Positions 1-7,870 of a stretch of 28,380 nucleotides of DNA are shown in pieces. The stretch comes from Syntrophomonas sp. UBA4807. Its GTDB lineage: Bacteria > Bacillota > Syntrophomonadia > Syntrophomonadales > Syntrophomonadaceae. The stretch is from the NCBI GenBank assembly GCA_002402575.1, contig DHGD01000086.1, positions 8,546-36,925 of the forward strand, read 5' to 3'. How positions within the stretch are numbered: position 1 is the first letter of the stretch; the number at the start of each line of letters is the position of its first letter. The notes beneath the pieces were generated by a model. That model was given only the letters and a program-made list of their open reading frames with translations, was not told where the DNA came from and searched no databases. The translations under genes were made by a program, and so were the position numbers.

Positions 1-49
1 TGACACCGTACATGATTTGATCTAAGCTGCATCGGGAAGGGGATTTGCA

Positions 50-1225
50 GTGCGTAAACCGATCAATCTGTTGTTGGTTGTTCTGTTGGTTATAGCCTTG
101 GTGACAGTTTATTATTGGCATTACAGCCCGCTATGGAATAAGCCCGCAGCGCCGGTTGCGATGATGCCGCCAGCTCCTGTCAGACCGCATCTCACTATTA
201 CTGCAGCCGGTGACTGCTTAATGCATAATACCCAGATTTGGGCCGGGCAGGAGGGCGACAGCTTCAACTTCGACCACTTCTTCGAGGATATCAAGCCCTA
301 TTTGCAGGAAGGACAGATCACCAGCACCTGTTTTGAGGCCCCTATGGCCGGGGCGCAGGCCATATACACCGGTTATCCATTATTTAACAGCCCGGATGCT
401 ATGGCCGATACTTTCAAGAACACCGGATTTGATATTGTGGTAACCGCCCATAACCATATCCTGGATCGTGGTGTCAAGGGGGCTATGCGCACCATGGAGG
501 TATTGAAAAGCCGGGGTTTGGACCCGTTGGGTACTTACACCAGCCCCGCCGATAGCCCTAAGCCGCTGATAAAGGAAGTAAACGGCATCAAGGTGGGATA
601 TATTGCCTACACCTATAGCACTAATGGCATTCCTGTCCCGGATGATTATAAATTTATGATAAATATCCTTGACCGTGACAAGATTGTGGCCGATATTAAA
701 GCGGTGCGCCCTCAGGTGGATATTGTGATATTGGTCTTGCACTGGGGGGTGGAGTATACTCCCGCTCCCACCCAGGAACAGCAGGCTCTTGCCAGGTTGT
801 TTCTTGAATCAGGGGCCGACGTTATACTGGGCAGCCATCCCCATGTGATACAAACCATGGAGATGGTTGAAGTGGAGGGAAAACCTAAGTTTGTCATTTA
901 CGGCATGGGCAATTTCATCAGTCATCAGAATGGTCCGGAGCGCAACAGCGGCATCGTCTTAAAACTTGATTTCAGCAAAGACCCTGACACCAATAAAACC
1001 CTCTTGGAAAGCGTTGATTACACCCCCACCTTTTCTCATCACTACAAACAGAACGGTAAAATCCGCTTCCGCGTGGTTGCGATTGAGGATACGATTGCGC
1101 GCATCAATAACGGGCAGGAAAGGATTCTAACCAGCCGGGATATACCCATGCTGCAGTCGGTTTTAAAGGACACCCGGAGCCGTCTGGGACCTTCCTGGAA
1201 ACGCCCTGGGGGTGAAAATAATTGA
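50..1225 (+). CDS. CapA family metallophosphatase-fold protein, membrane anchored
   Basis: A 391-residue protein of the CapA/PgsA type (calcineurin-like metallophosphatase fold). Members take part in poly-gamma-glutamate or capsule handling, but many are of unknown substrate. The start is GTG at 50 with a GGAAGGGG-like site about 8 bases upstream. Residues 5-23 form one hydrophobic segment, so the catalytic part should sit outside the membrane, followed by a Pro/Ala-rich linker (32-46). Family motifs are seen in order: GD at 54-55 with H59, AHNHILDRG at 133-141, LHWGVEY around 230-236, GSHPH at 261-265 and YGMGNF at 284-289. These carry the expected metal-binding Asp, Asn and His residues. 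No capBC genes are alongside, so a poly-gamma-glutamate role is not supported by context. Upstream sequence is cut by the window edge. The family call is firm and the function is open. Confidence 0.88.
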   Translation: MRKPINLLLVVLLVIALVTVYYWHYSPLWNKPAAPVAMMPPAPVRPHLTITAAGDCLMHNTQIWAGQEGDSFNFDHFFEDIKPYLQEGQITSTCFEAPMAGAQAIYTGYPLFNSPDAMADTFKNTGFDIVVTAHNHILDRGVKGAMRTMEVLKSRGLDPLGTYTSPADSPKPLIKEVNGIKVGYIAYTYSTNGIPVPDDYKFMINILDRDKIVADIKAVRPQVDIVILVLHWGVEYTPAPTQEQQALARLFLESGADVILGSHPHVIQTMEMVEVEGKPKFVIYGMGNFISHQNGPERNSGIVLKLDFSKDPDTNKTLLESVDYTPTFSHHYKQNGKIRFRVVAIEDTIARINNGQERILTSRDIPMLQSVLKDTRSRLGPSWKRPGGENN

Positions 1226-1496
1226 GCGTAAGCTATCTTAAAGTACTTGTTGCATAAATACAGCATATGCTGCATAATGGCATTATGGGAAATAGAAGCA
1301 TAGAGGATCCCAGCCACAGAAAAAACCCAGCCCGCGGTTAAATTAATATTAATTGAATTTGGCTTTTAGAAGGCCATTGATGATGTGCAATGGTTTTATC
1401 AGTGGTATCAATATGCTGGTATAGGGTATACATCTTATCAGATAGGCGTATATAAGAACACTGCGGTAAGATGATAAGGGGTGGGAGAGAAAAGTA
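1226..1496. other. Intergenic region with a cluster of palindromes
   Basis: No gene is seen here. It holds a perfect 12-bp palindrome (CAGCATATGCTG, 1261-1272) directly joined to an odd palindrome (CATAATG-G-CATTATG, 1273-1287), with TGCATAA repeated at 1251-1257 and 1271-1277. A 14-bp AT palindrome (AATTAATATTAATT) lies at 1341-1354. A 7-bp inverted repeat, CTTATCA at 1434-1440 with TGATAAG at 1472-1478, ends just before the ribosome site of the next gene. None has a clear T-tract, so operators or folded leader RNA are more likely than a terminator. Confidence 0.45.
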
Positions 1497-1688
1497 ATGA
1501 ACGATCTGCGCTGCAAGAAATGCAACAAGTTACTTTGTCGTTTCCGGGATTGTGGCGAGTTGGAGATCAAATGTCCCCGCTGCGGCACAATAAACAGCCT
1601 TACCAATTATGTCCACATCACCAAACCTAAGGCTGTCAAAGACGAAAGGGCCGTGAGACCGGTACGATCCGGCAGCAACGTCGGATAA
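1497..1688 (+). CDS. Com-like zinc finger protein (phage Mu Com family)
   Basis: A 63-residue protein with four cysteines at C6, C9, C26 and C29. This is the same spacing and position as in phage Mu Com, the zinc-binding RNA-binding protein that activates translation of the mom DNA-modification gene. The surrounding residues (RCKKCNKLL and EIKCPRC) also match Com closely. The ATG at 1497 has GGGAGAG about 7 bases upstream. The C-terminal tail, from about residue 44, is basic and probably flexible. No mom-like gene or other phage gene is nearby: the gene stands alone between capA and a terminator at 1755-1787. It may be a domesticated phage regulator acting on some other mRNA or DNA target. 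The family is well supported and the target is unknown. Confidence 0.8.
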   Translation: MNDLRCKKCNKLLCRFRDCGELEIKCPRCGTINSLTNYVHITKPKAVKDERAVRPVRSGSNVG

Positions 1689-1754
1689 ACGTAACCAACT
1701 ACATAACCTCATGATGGAATGCTGTTCCGTCATGACAAATGAGCGCCTCAGAGC

Positions 1755-1787
1755 ACCGGCAATGAAATGGCCGGTTTTATTTTTTTA
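1755..1787 (+). terminator. Rho-independent terminator after the com-like gene
   Basis: A perfect 6-bp stem ACCGGC (1755-1760) / GCCGGT (1770-1775) with a 9-base loop is followed by a T-rich run at 1775-1787. It lies 67 bases after the stop codon of the Com-like gene, in the right orientation to end its transcript. Confidence 0.7.
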
Positions 1788-2162
1788 TTATATTTTAGGT
1801 TGATTGAGGATATGGCGTAATACCATGGCCAGGTCCTAATCGTATAGTGGTGTTTTCCTGAATTTCGCAACCATAAAATCCTCATTTGAGGAGGGCCGCA
1901 GAGCCCCGTCTTTAACGGACGGGGCTTTGATATGCACGGAGGAGGTGGACAGGAGCAACCCAATAATTAAACCTGGTTTTGAGCAATACCCGGGTGGTTT
2001 TTACCGATATTGCTTGCTTTACATTGAACAGCGGAGCAACCGTCTCAGTTGTATTCCGTCTCGTTTCAGTTGCATATGACCGGGCGCCAGCCCGGGCCTG
2101 CCTAAGGCGCATGTAACCTTGTAACTATTATGAACAGCTGTAAATAGAGGAGGAGGAAAGTA
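1788..2162. other. Non-coding, hairpin-rich stretch before the CoA-transferase operon
   Basis: No coding region is convincing here. Four inverted repeats can be seen. (1) CCTC/GAGG sits around an ATTT loop at 1880-1891. (2) A 9-bp perfect stem AGCCCCGTC (1902-1910) / GACGGGGCT (1918-1926) is followed by TTGATATGCAC. (3) GCAATA (1983-1988) pairs with TATTGC (2008-2013), with extra pairing inside. (4) CCGGGC (2080-2085) pairs with GCCCGG (2090-2095). An imperfect direct repeat, CGTCTCAGTTG / CGTCTC..TTTCAGTTG, spans 2041-2073. The right part may be the 5' leader of the CoA-transferase operon. The 1880-1935 part resembles the right-end hairpin of IS200/IS605-type elements, but only by eye. I could not place a promoter with confidence. 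Confidence 0.45.
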
Positions 2163-3140
2163 ATGGGTTCAATAAACCAGCTTTCTTTGAAGGAAGCAGT
2201 CGCATTGATAAAAGACGGCGATTGTCTGGCATTTAGCGGTTTTACTATCTGGCGCCGACCTACCGCCATGTGCTATGAGATATTGCGCCAGGGAATTAAG
2301 AATTTGCACCTGTTTGAAGTGCAGGGCGGATTTCATAGTGAGGTTCTAGTCGGCGGTGGCGCTGTGAAGCTGTGGGAAGGCAGTTGGATGGGCCAGGAGA
2401 TTCTCGGCAAAACCGGCGTCAATTTATCCAGAAAACAGGTGGCTGGAGAGGTCATTGTTGACGACTTGAGTCATGGCCACGCAGTGGCTCGCGCCATGGC
2501 GGGCGCTGTAAACGTTCCCTTTTTCCCCACTGCCTTGGCTATGGGAACCGATATTTTAAACCCTGAATATGACGGCTTTGCAAATGCGGGTTTGCGCGAC
2601 GGAAAGAATCCCAAAATCCCTAAAGAAAAATACGTTACCTATAAGGACCCCTTCTATGATATGGGCGAAATGCTGTTGATGCCCTCTATAAGACCAAATT
2701 GGGGTCTGATCTATGCCCCCATGGTTGGCAGCGAAGGAACCGTAAGGGTGCTGGCGCAGAGCTATAATGACCAGGATATAATAAAGGCCTGTGACAAAGT
2801 CATCGTGATCACGGAAGAAATCGTTCCCGACGAATACCTGCGCCGGGACCCTGCCGCCAATATTGCCACCGGGTATGAGATCGATTATGTGGTGGTTTGC
2901 CCCTGGGCAGCACATCCCACCGGTTCCCAATTCTATTATGACACCGATGCTGATTTCCTGAGGAGCTTCAATGCCGGCACCAAGAAACAGGAAGGTTTCG
3001 ACAAGTTCGCCGAAGAGTGGATCTATGGGGTAAATGACCATTGGGAATACCTTGAGAAGCTCGGCGTGAAGCGCCTGGAGACATTGAGAGCCAGTCAGGC
3101 CACGGGCTATTCCAGCAGGGTGAAAAGGGGGACGAGATAA
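2163..3140 (+). CDS. Family I CoA-transferase, alpha subunit (glutaconate CoA-transferase GctA-like)
   Basis: A 325-residue protein close to the usual length of glutaconate CoA-transferase subunit A, which moves CoA between acyl-CoA and a free carboxylic acid. The N-terminal third has family features such as the DGDCLAFSGF segment near residues 19-28 and a Gly-rich stretch near 63-67. The start is ATG at 2163 behind a very strong AGGAGGAGG site. The next gene begins directly after this stop codon and encodes the beta subunit with the catalytic glutamate, so the two form one enzyme. In a syntroph or amino-acid fermenter the substrate could be glutaconate, 2-hydroxyglutarate, a branched acid or butyrate/acetate. 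The sequence alone does not decide this, and no dehydratase or acyl-CoA dehydrogenase gene is adjacent to narrow it. Confidence 0.88.
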   Translation: MGSINQLSLKEAVALIKDGDCLAFSGFTIWRRPTAMCYEILRQGIKNLHLFEVQGGFHSEVLVGGGAVKLWEGSWMGQEILGKTGVNLSRKQVAGEVIVDDLSHGHAVARAMAGAVNVPFFPTALAMGTDILNPEYDGFANAGLRDGKNPKIPKEKYVTYKDPFYDMGEMLLMPSIRPNWGLIYAPMVGSEGTVRVLAQSYNDQDIIKACDKVIVITEEIVPDEYLRRDPAANIATGYEIDYVVVCPWAAHPTGSQFYYDTDADFLRSFNAGTKKQEGFDKFAEEWIYGVNDHWEYLEKLGVKRLETLRASQATGYSSRVKRGTR

Positions 3141-3944
3141 ATGACTGAATACGCAAAAGTTGGGGAGTTCAAGCCAATGGACTTGCTGGCCGCCGCGGCT
3201 GCCAGAGAGGTTATCGATGGCGACGTGGTATTCGCGGGTACCGGTCTTCCCATGCTGGCCATAGCTTTGGCTCAGAATGAACATGCTCCCAATGCGGCCT
3301 GCATCTATGAAGCAGGCAGCATCGACGGCCGCCCCATCGACCTGCCGACATCAGTAGGCGACGCCCGCTGTGCTTACCAAGCCGCCAAATGTGGCGGTTT
3401 ATTCGAAACCTTCTATGGCCAGCTGCATGCCGGTTATGTGACTTTGGGCTTTTTAGGTGGTGCTGAAATAGACAAGTATGGCAGTCTCAATACCACCTAT
3501 GTCGGCACTCATGCCAACCCCAAGCAGCGTTTTACCGGCAGCGGCGGGAATGCCGACATCCTCTCCTTCGCACAGAGAACGGTTTTGATAATGGTACAGG
3601 AAAAACGCCGCTTCAGCGAGCGCCTGGAATATGTGACCTCCCCCGGCTGGATGGTGCGCAACTGGCCGAAAAATGAATATGTGCCCAAAAAGGATGTCTA
3701 CGGGAAGTATTGTTATGGCGGCCCCACTGCCTGTATAACCGATATGGCCATATTCAGATTCGATGAAAAGGGCATCATGTATCTTGATACTGTGCATCCC
3801 GGATTCAGCGCGGCAGATGTCAAGAATAACGTTGATTTTGATCTGGATATTTCCAAGTGTAAAGGCGAGACCAAGCCCCCGACCTACAAACAGTTGGAGA
3901 TACTCTATAAAGTAGTGGACCCAGAAGGAATCTTTCTGCCCTAA
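3141..3944 (+). CDS. Family I CoA-transferase, beta subunit (GctB-like)
   Basis: A 267-residue partner of the upstream alpha subunit. Its ATG immediately follows the alpha stop codon, so translation is probably coupled. An AAAGGGGG-like site lies inside the end of the upstream gene. The segment CIYEAGSIDG carries E57, which aligns with the catalytic glutamate of GctB that forms the glutamyl-CoA thioester intermediate. GSGGNADI near residues 131-138 is a further family-typical stretch. The length equals that of known beta subunits, so the enzyme looks intact. It acts in the cytosol on acyl-CoA/acid pairs whose identity I cannot fix. The operon ends at the hairpin at 3962-3997. Confidence 0.88.
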   Translation: MTEYAKVGEFKPMDLLAAAAAREVIDGDVVFAGTGLPMLAIALAQNEHAPNAACIYEAGSIDGRPIDLPTSVGDARCAYQAAKCGGLFETFYGQLHAGYVTLGFLGGAEIDKYGSLNTTYVGTHANPKQRFTGSGGNADILSFAQRTVLIMVQEKRRFSERLEYVTSPGWMVRNWPKNEYVPKKDVYGKYCYGGPTACITDMAIFRFDEKGIMYLDTVHPGFSAADVKNNVDFDLDISKCKGETKPPTYKQLEILYKVVDPEGIFLP

Positions 3945-3961
3945 TCAAACATACATTCCCG

Positions 3962-3999
3962 CAAAGAGACTCCGGCTAATTCGCCGGAGTCTCTTTGTC
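3962..3999 (+). terminator. Strong hairpin ending the CoA-transferase operon
   Basis: A perfect 15-bp inverted repeat (3962-3976 with 3983-3997, loop TAATTC) starts 18 bases after the beta-subunit stop codon. The 3' arm ends in CTCTTTG, so the U-tract is short, but the stem is very stable. Its symmetry means it could also act on the reverse strand. Confidence 0.7.
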
Positions 4000-4204
4000 G
4001 GTGCCTACGATTGCAGAATAGGCCTTCATGCCTTAAGTACGGTCAAAAACCATACCGGCCCCGATTGCCCCCGGTCTTGTCCAACACTGCTGTGGGAAAC
4101 CTTGTAAGTAAAACCGCTTTTTTACGTAATTACATTTACAGGCACTAAAGGATGAAAACTGAAAGGAGGCTTATCTGAAGGTTTTTTAACCGGCTTATTC
4201 CAGT
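4000..4204. other. Intergenic, no gene seen
   Basis: Only weak features are visible. There is a 5-bp ACCGG/CCGGT stem at 4054-4075 and an isolated ribosome-site-like AAAGGAGG at 4162-4169 with no start codon after it. I see no credible small ORF. Confidence 0.4.
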
Positions 4205-4233
4205 TTGCTCCTAAAATTCCAAGCATGTATAAT
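4205..4233 (+). promoter_or_regulatory. Sigma-A-type promoter for the acidic secreted protein
   Basis: TTGCTC (4205-4210), a 17-base spacer and a perfect TATAAT (4228-4233). It lies about 50 bases upstream of the ATG at 4285. This is the clearest consensus-like promoter in the window and suggests strong housekeeping expression. Confidence 0.7.
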
Positions 4234-4284
4234 TATCAAAATCCCGTTTTATATCTGTATTTTTAAAAAGGAGGGACAGGCTTC

Positions 4285-5610
4285 ATGAAGAAAACCCGCC
4301 GTGCCAGGATTGCAGCCCTGTTGGGCTGCGCGTTTTTATTGTGGACCTTGTGTGCCGGTGTAGCCCCAGTAATGGCTGCCGATCTTAATGTTGAGTTGAC
4401 GGAAGTGACTATTGATGATGACGAGGAAACGGTCTATTTTGAGGCTGTAGTAGAGTTGGATGAGGACGTCGACATCGAAGACTATGGTTTCAGGTATCGC
4501 GTTGAAGGAGAAACGTGGGATACTGAACCAGCCGATGATTGGGACGAAGACGGTGACGAAGTGACATTCTGGCTGGAACTGGATATCGACGACTTTGATG
4601 AAGATGAAGATTATGAAGTGGAAGCCTATGTAATTGATGATGAAGAAGAGCAGTCGTATAGTGATGAAGAAGAATTCAATATCGAAGGCAGCGGCAGCGG
4701 TGACGAGCCGTCAGTGTCCACTGATGACGCTGACGTTGACGGCACCGAAGTTACTCTATTCGGCACTCTCGAAGACCTCAACGGTGAAGATCTCTTAGAG
4801 TACGGCTTTTATTATGGCGAAGATGAAGACGATATGGACAAGGTACGGGCTGGTTATGATGACATCGACGAGGATGACGAATTTGAGTATGATTTAGACG
4901 ATCTGGACGAAGACACCAAGTATTACTATAAGGCCTATGCCAGGACCTCGGAAGGAACCGGCTATGGGGATGTTGAGACTTTCACTACCGATGATGAAAG
5001 CCGCGGCACCCTGGCCACCCTGGAGGTCAAGGTCAATGATATCAGCGCCAACTCAGCCACCGTGGTCGGCACCTTATTGTCCAACGGCGGCGGAGTGGTA
5101 AGCGAATATGGCTTCTATTACGGCCCGGCTGGAGGAGCGCAGCAGCAGGTCCGCTTCTTCGGCAGCATCAATCCGAACGTGCCCTTCCAGTATTATCTGG
5201 GAGTGACCCCGGGAACCTACACCGTCAGATCATATGCTATAACCGGCGCCGGCATCGCTTATAGCCAGCCGTTCACTTTCACCGCCAGCGGAACAGTCGT
5301 GACACCGCCAGTTGGCGGGCCGACCGTACCGGCAGGTAAGGCTCCGGTTGTATTAGTCAGCACCCCCGCACAGGGCATGACCATCAATCGCGGGCAAACC
5401 GTAGAAATCGCCTCCAGCTCCACTGACGATGTGAAAGTGGAAGCCATGGGCTTATACATCAACGGTGATAAAAAATTCCGTTGTACCGGTTCCAGTTTCC
5501 AGTATTACTGGAGCACAGCCGGCCTGGCTCCCGGAGTGTACAACATTAACATTACATCCTGGGATGGGGTTCTGGTGGGACAACGTACTATAAGCGTAAC
5601 CGTAAGATAA
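4285..5610 (+). CDS. Secreted, highly acidic repeat protein with Fn3/Ig-like modules
   Basis: A 441-residue protein with a typical signal peptide: positive MKKTRRAR, a hydrophobic core at 10-28, and probable cleavage after AxA near residue 31. Three related modules of about 90-100 residues follow (roughly 34-135, 143-236 and 241-333). Each has a Y-G-F-x-Y strand (YGFRYR, YGFYYG, YGFYYG) and ends in a beta-rich segment, which suggests fibronectin III-like folds. A C-terminal Ig-like module covers about 348-441. By my count residues 31-240 contain 86 Asp/Glu and only 8 Lys/Arg, while module 3 and the C-terminus have ordinary charge. No sortase motif, S-layer homology domain or membrane anchor is seen, so it is probably released or bound by its C-terminal domain. 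Calcium or cation binding is a reasonable guess. A strong promoter and an AAAGGAGGG site precede it. I do not recognise a named family. Confidence 0.85.
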   Translation: MKKTRRARIAALLGCAFLLWTLCAGVAPVMAADLNVELTEVTIDDDEETVYFEAVVELDEDVDIEDYGFRYRVEGETWDTEPADDWDEDGDEVTFWLELDIDDFDEDEDYEVEAYVIDDEEEQSYSDEEEFNIEGSGSGDEPSVSTDDADVDGTEVTLFGTLEDLNGEDLLEYGFYYGEDEDDMDKVRAGYDDIDEDDEFEYDLDDLDEDTKYYYKAYARTSEGTGYGDVETFTTDDESRGTLATLEVKVNDISANSATVVGTLLSNGGGVVSEYGFYYGPAGGAQQQVRFFGSINPNVPFQYYLGVTPGTYTVRSYAITGAGIAYSQPFTFTASGTVVTPPVGGPTVPAGKAPVVLVSTPAQGMTINRGQTVEIASSSTDDVKVEAMGLYINGDKKFRCTGSSFQYYWSTAGLAPGVYNINITSWDGVLVGQRTISVTVR

Positions 5611-5893
5611 GCCAAATTAGTTGTTAAGCAACAACGGCGGACGTTTATCCAGCCTGGATTATTCTCAAGGGGCGGGCATTTGGCTCGCCCCTTCGGCGTC
5701 CGCCGGGCAGCGGGTGGCAGGCGGTCAATGAATAGCCGACCGCCTCCGGCAATCCTCCTATTTCGCGGAAATATGAGAGATTTCTTATTTATGGGAGCTG
5801 ATGGGGAGGAACTACAGGGTTTGAGGGAGAAAATTGATATATCAAATGAGGGGCCGAAAGATAAAGACAGGTCTCCAGGGGAAGGGGTAAGCA
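5611..5893. other. GC-rich intergenic region with two hairpins
   Basis: An 11-bp stem with one GU pair (5667-5677 with 5683-5693) and an 8-bp stem AGGCGGTC (5719-5726) / GACCGCCT (5738-5745) lie after the acidic protein gene. Neither has a T-tract. The first may still end that transcript. No gene is convincing here, and the next gene starts at 5894 behind AGGGGAAGGGG. Confidence 0.4.
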
Positions 5894-7870
5894 ATGGGCA
5901 ACTATCCGCATCTTTTTTCTGAACTGCAGGTCAAAGGAATTACGCTCAAAAACCGGATTGTGATGGGACCTATGCTGGTAGGTTATGCTGATCAAAACGG
6001 ACGGGTGAATGAGAATGTAGTCAGGTACTACGAGGCCCGGGCTCGCGGAGGGGCGGGGCTCATCATCGTGGAGGCCAGCTGCGTCGACGTTCCCACCGGG
6101 AAAGAAGGCGCGGGGCAGATACATATCGACCAACCGGGCTGTATTCCCGGTCTGGCCAGCATAACCAGAGCGATTAAAAAGCATGGCGGCAAAGCCTTCG
6201 TTCAGTTGTTTCATGCCGGCCGCCAGACCTCCAGCCAGATAACCGGGGTCTTGCCGGTGGCGCCCACCCGCCAGGGTCTGACCCCCCATAGGGAAGTGCC
6301 CCGGGAACTGAGCAGACAGGAAATCAAACGATTGATCGGCCAATTTATACAGGCGGCCCGGTTTGCACGAGAGGCGGGGTTTGACGGGGTAGAATTACAT
6401 GCTGCGCACGGATATCTGTTAAATGAATTTCTATCTCCCAGGCTCAATACCCGCCAGGACGAATACGGGGGATCTCTGGAAAACCGTATGCGCATACTGC
6501 TGGAAATAATAGATGGGATAAAGGCTGAGAAAAATGATGTGGCCATATCCATTCGGCTTAACATAGACGATTTTACGCCGGGAGGATTACAACCGGAACA
6601 GAGCAGCATAGTGGCTGGTGAACTGGAAAAACGGGGTGCGGATATCATCAACTGTACCTGCGGTACATACGAATCCGGACTTACCAGCATAGAGCCAGCT
6701 TCTTACCCGCAAGGCTGGCGGGTTTACCTGGCCGAAACGGTAAAGAAACATGTGCGTATTCCGGTGGTTACCGGAGGCATGATTAACAGCCCCGACTTTG
6801 CGGAGCAGGTTGTCGCCGAGGGACGTGCTGATTTAGTGTTTTTGGGGCGCAGCCTCTTGGCCGATCCCCATTGGCCGGCAAAAGCGCAGCGAGGGAAAAT
6901 TGAGGATATCAGGCCTTGTATTCGCTGCAACAGCTGTATAAACCTGCATTTCGCGGGTATGCCGGTAAGCTGCACCGTCAACCCGGCTACCGGAAGGGAG
7001 AAACAGTACCACACCCGTTGGGCAAAAGTACCGGTCAAATCCAGAGTTGACATTGTCGGCGCCGGCCCGGCTGGCATTCAAGCCGCACTTACGCTTGACC
7101 GTATGGGATTTGAGGTCAGTCTCTATGAAAAATCTCCCCGTCCCGGCGGGCTTTTGAGCCTGGCCGCCATGCCGCCTTACAAGGAACGTATCAGGGATTA
7201 TCAGAAATTCTTGGCCACCCGTTTAAAAGCCAGCGGAGTCAATCAGGTTTATAATTATCATTATATGCTCAGCGACATTACCGCTCGCAGGCCGGATTAC
7301 CTGATCATTTCCACCGGCTCTCGCCCTGTGATGCCGAACATCCCCGGGATAGAACGCTGCCTGGGGATTGAGGAAGTGCTATCAGGGAAAACCGAGGTCG
7401 ATGCGCAACAGGTGGTGATAATCGGCGGCGGCAGCAACGGCTGCGAAGTGGCGGATTTCCTGCTGCAGTCAGGCAAACAGATCACCATTGTGGATGAACG
7501 ACCCAGACTCGCAGCTGACATGGAGAGAAAAAACCGGCGTGATTTGCTCAATCGGCTGCAAGCCGGGGCAGCGGCTACCCTGGTCAGGCATAAGGCGCTG
7601 GAAGTCACCTCTGCCGGGGTAGTGGTGGCTGATGCTTCCCAAATTGAGCGGGAAATTCCTGCTCAAGCAGTGATAATGGCTGCCGGTTACCGCTCGGTGA
7701 ACGAACTGTATCATCAGGCGCGCAGACTGATGTCATCCGTTTATGTGATCGGGGATGCCCTGCGTGTAAGAGGACTGAAGGGCGCCATTTTGGGGGGCCA
7801 GATGACAGCCCATATGATATACCGGGAACAGTTGCAAGTGGGACAAAGGAGCCATGACATTGATTCATGA
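5894..7870 (+). CDS. Old yellow enzyme-type FMN/4Fe-4S/FAD oxidoreductase (2,4-dienoyl-CoA reductase-like)
   Basis: A 658-residue enzyme with the three-part layout of 2,4-dienoyl-CoA reductase, 2-enoate reductase and trimethylamine dehydrogenase. An FMN-binding TIM barrel covers about 1-330, with the hallmark HAAHGYLLNEFLSP and YGGSLENR. A 4Fe-4S site follows at C342-x2-C345-x2-C348-x11-C360. Then come an FAD-binding fold (GAGPAG at 389-394) and an NAD(P) fold (GGGSNG at 511-516). Electrons would pass from NAD(P)H through FAD and the cluster to FMN and then to an unsaturated substrate. The CxxCxxC spacing is nearer to trimethylamine dehydrogenase than to E. coli FadH (CxxCxxxC). Substrate is undetermined; an enoyl-CoA or enoate fits an anaerobe that degrades fatty or aromatic acids. 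The stop codon overlaps the start of rnhB by 17 bases, so it shares the transcript. Confidence 0.88.
   Translation: MGNYPHLFSELQVKGITLKNRIVMGPMLVGYADQNGRVNENVVRYYEARARGGAGLIIVEASCVDVPTGKEGAGQIHIDQPGCIPGLASITRAIKKHGGKAFVQLFHAGRQTSSQITGVLPVAPTRQGLTPHREVPRELSRQEIKRLIGQFIQAARFAREAGFDGVELHAAHGYLLNEFLSPRLNTRQDEYGGSLENRMRILLEIIDGIKAEKNDVAISIRLNIDDFTPGGLQPEQSSIVAGELEKRGADIINCTCGTYESGLTSIEPASYPQGWRVYLAETVKKHVRIPVVTGGMINSPDFAEQVVAEGRADLVFLGRSLLADPHWPAKAQRGKIEDIRPCIRCNSCINLHFAGMPVSCTVNPATGREKQYHTRWAKVPVKSRVDIVGAGPAGIQAALTLDRMGFEVSLYEKSPRPGGLLSLAAMPPYKERIRDYQKFLATRLKASGVNQVYNYHYMLSDITARRPDYLIISTGSRPVMPNIPGIERCLGIEEVLSGKTEVDAQQVVIIGGGSNGCEVADFLLQSGKQITIVDERPRLAADMERKNRRDLLNRLQAGAAATLVRHKALEVTSAGVVVADASQIEREIPAQAVIMAAGYRSVNELYHQARRLMSSVYVIGDALRVRGLKGAILGGQMTAHMIYREQLQVGQRSHDIDS

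Noticed and set aside
2556..3284. Reverse ORF of 242 codons across the CoA-transferase genes
   Set aside because: Antisense shadow of two conserved coding regions, with no ribosome site or recognisable domain.
5680..5922. Forward ORF of 80 codons before the flavoenzyme gene
   Set aside because: The first half covers GC-rich hairpins, there is no good ribosome site, and it overlaps the well-supported start at 5894. A shorter version from the ATG at 5773 is hydrophilic and not impossible, but lacks support.
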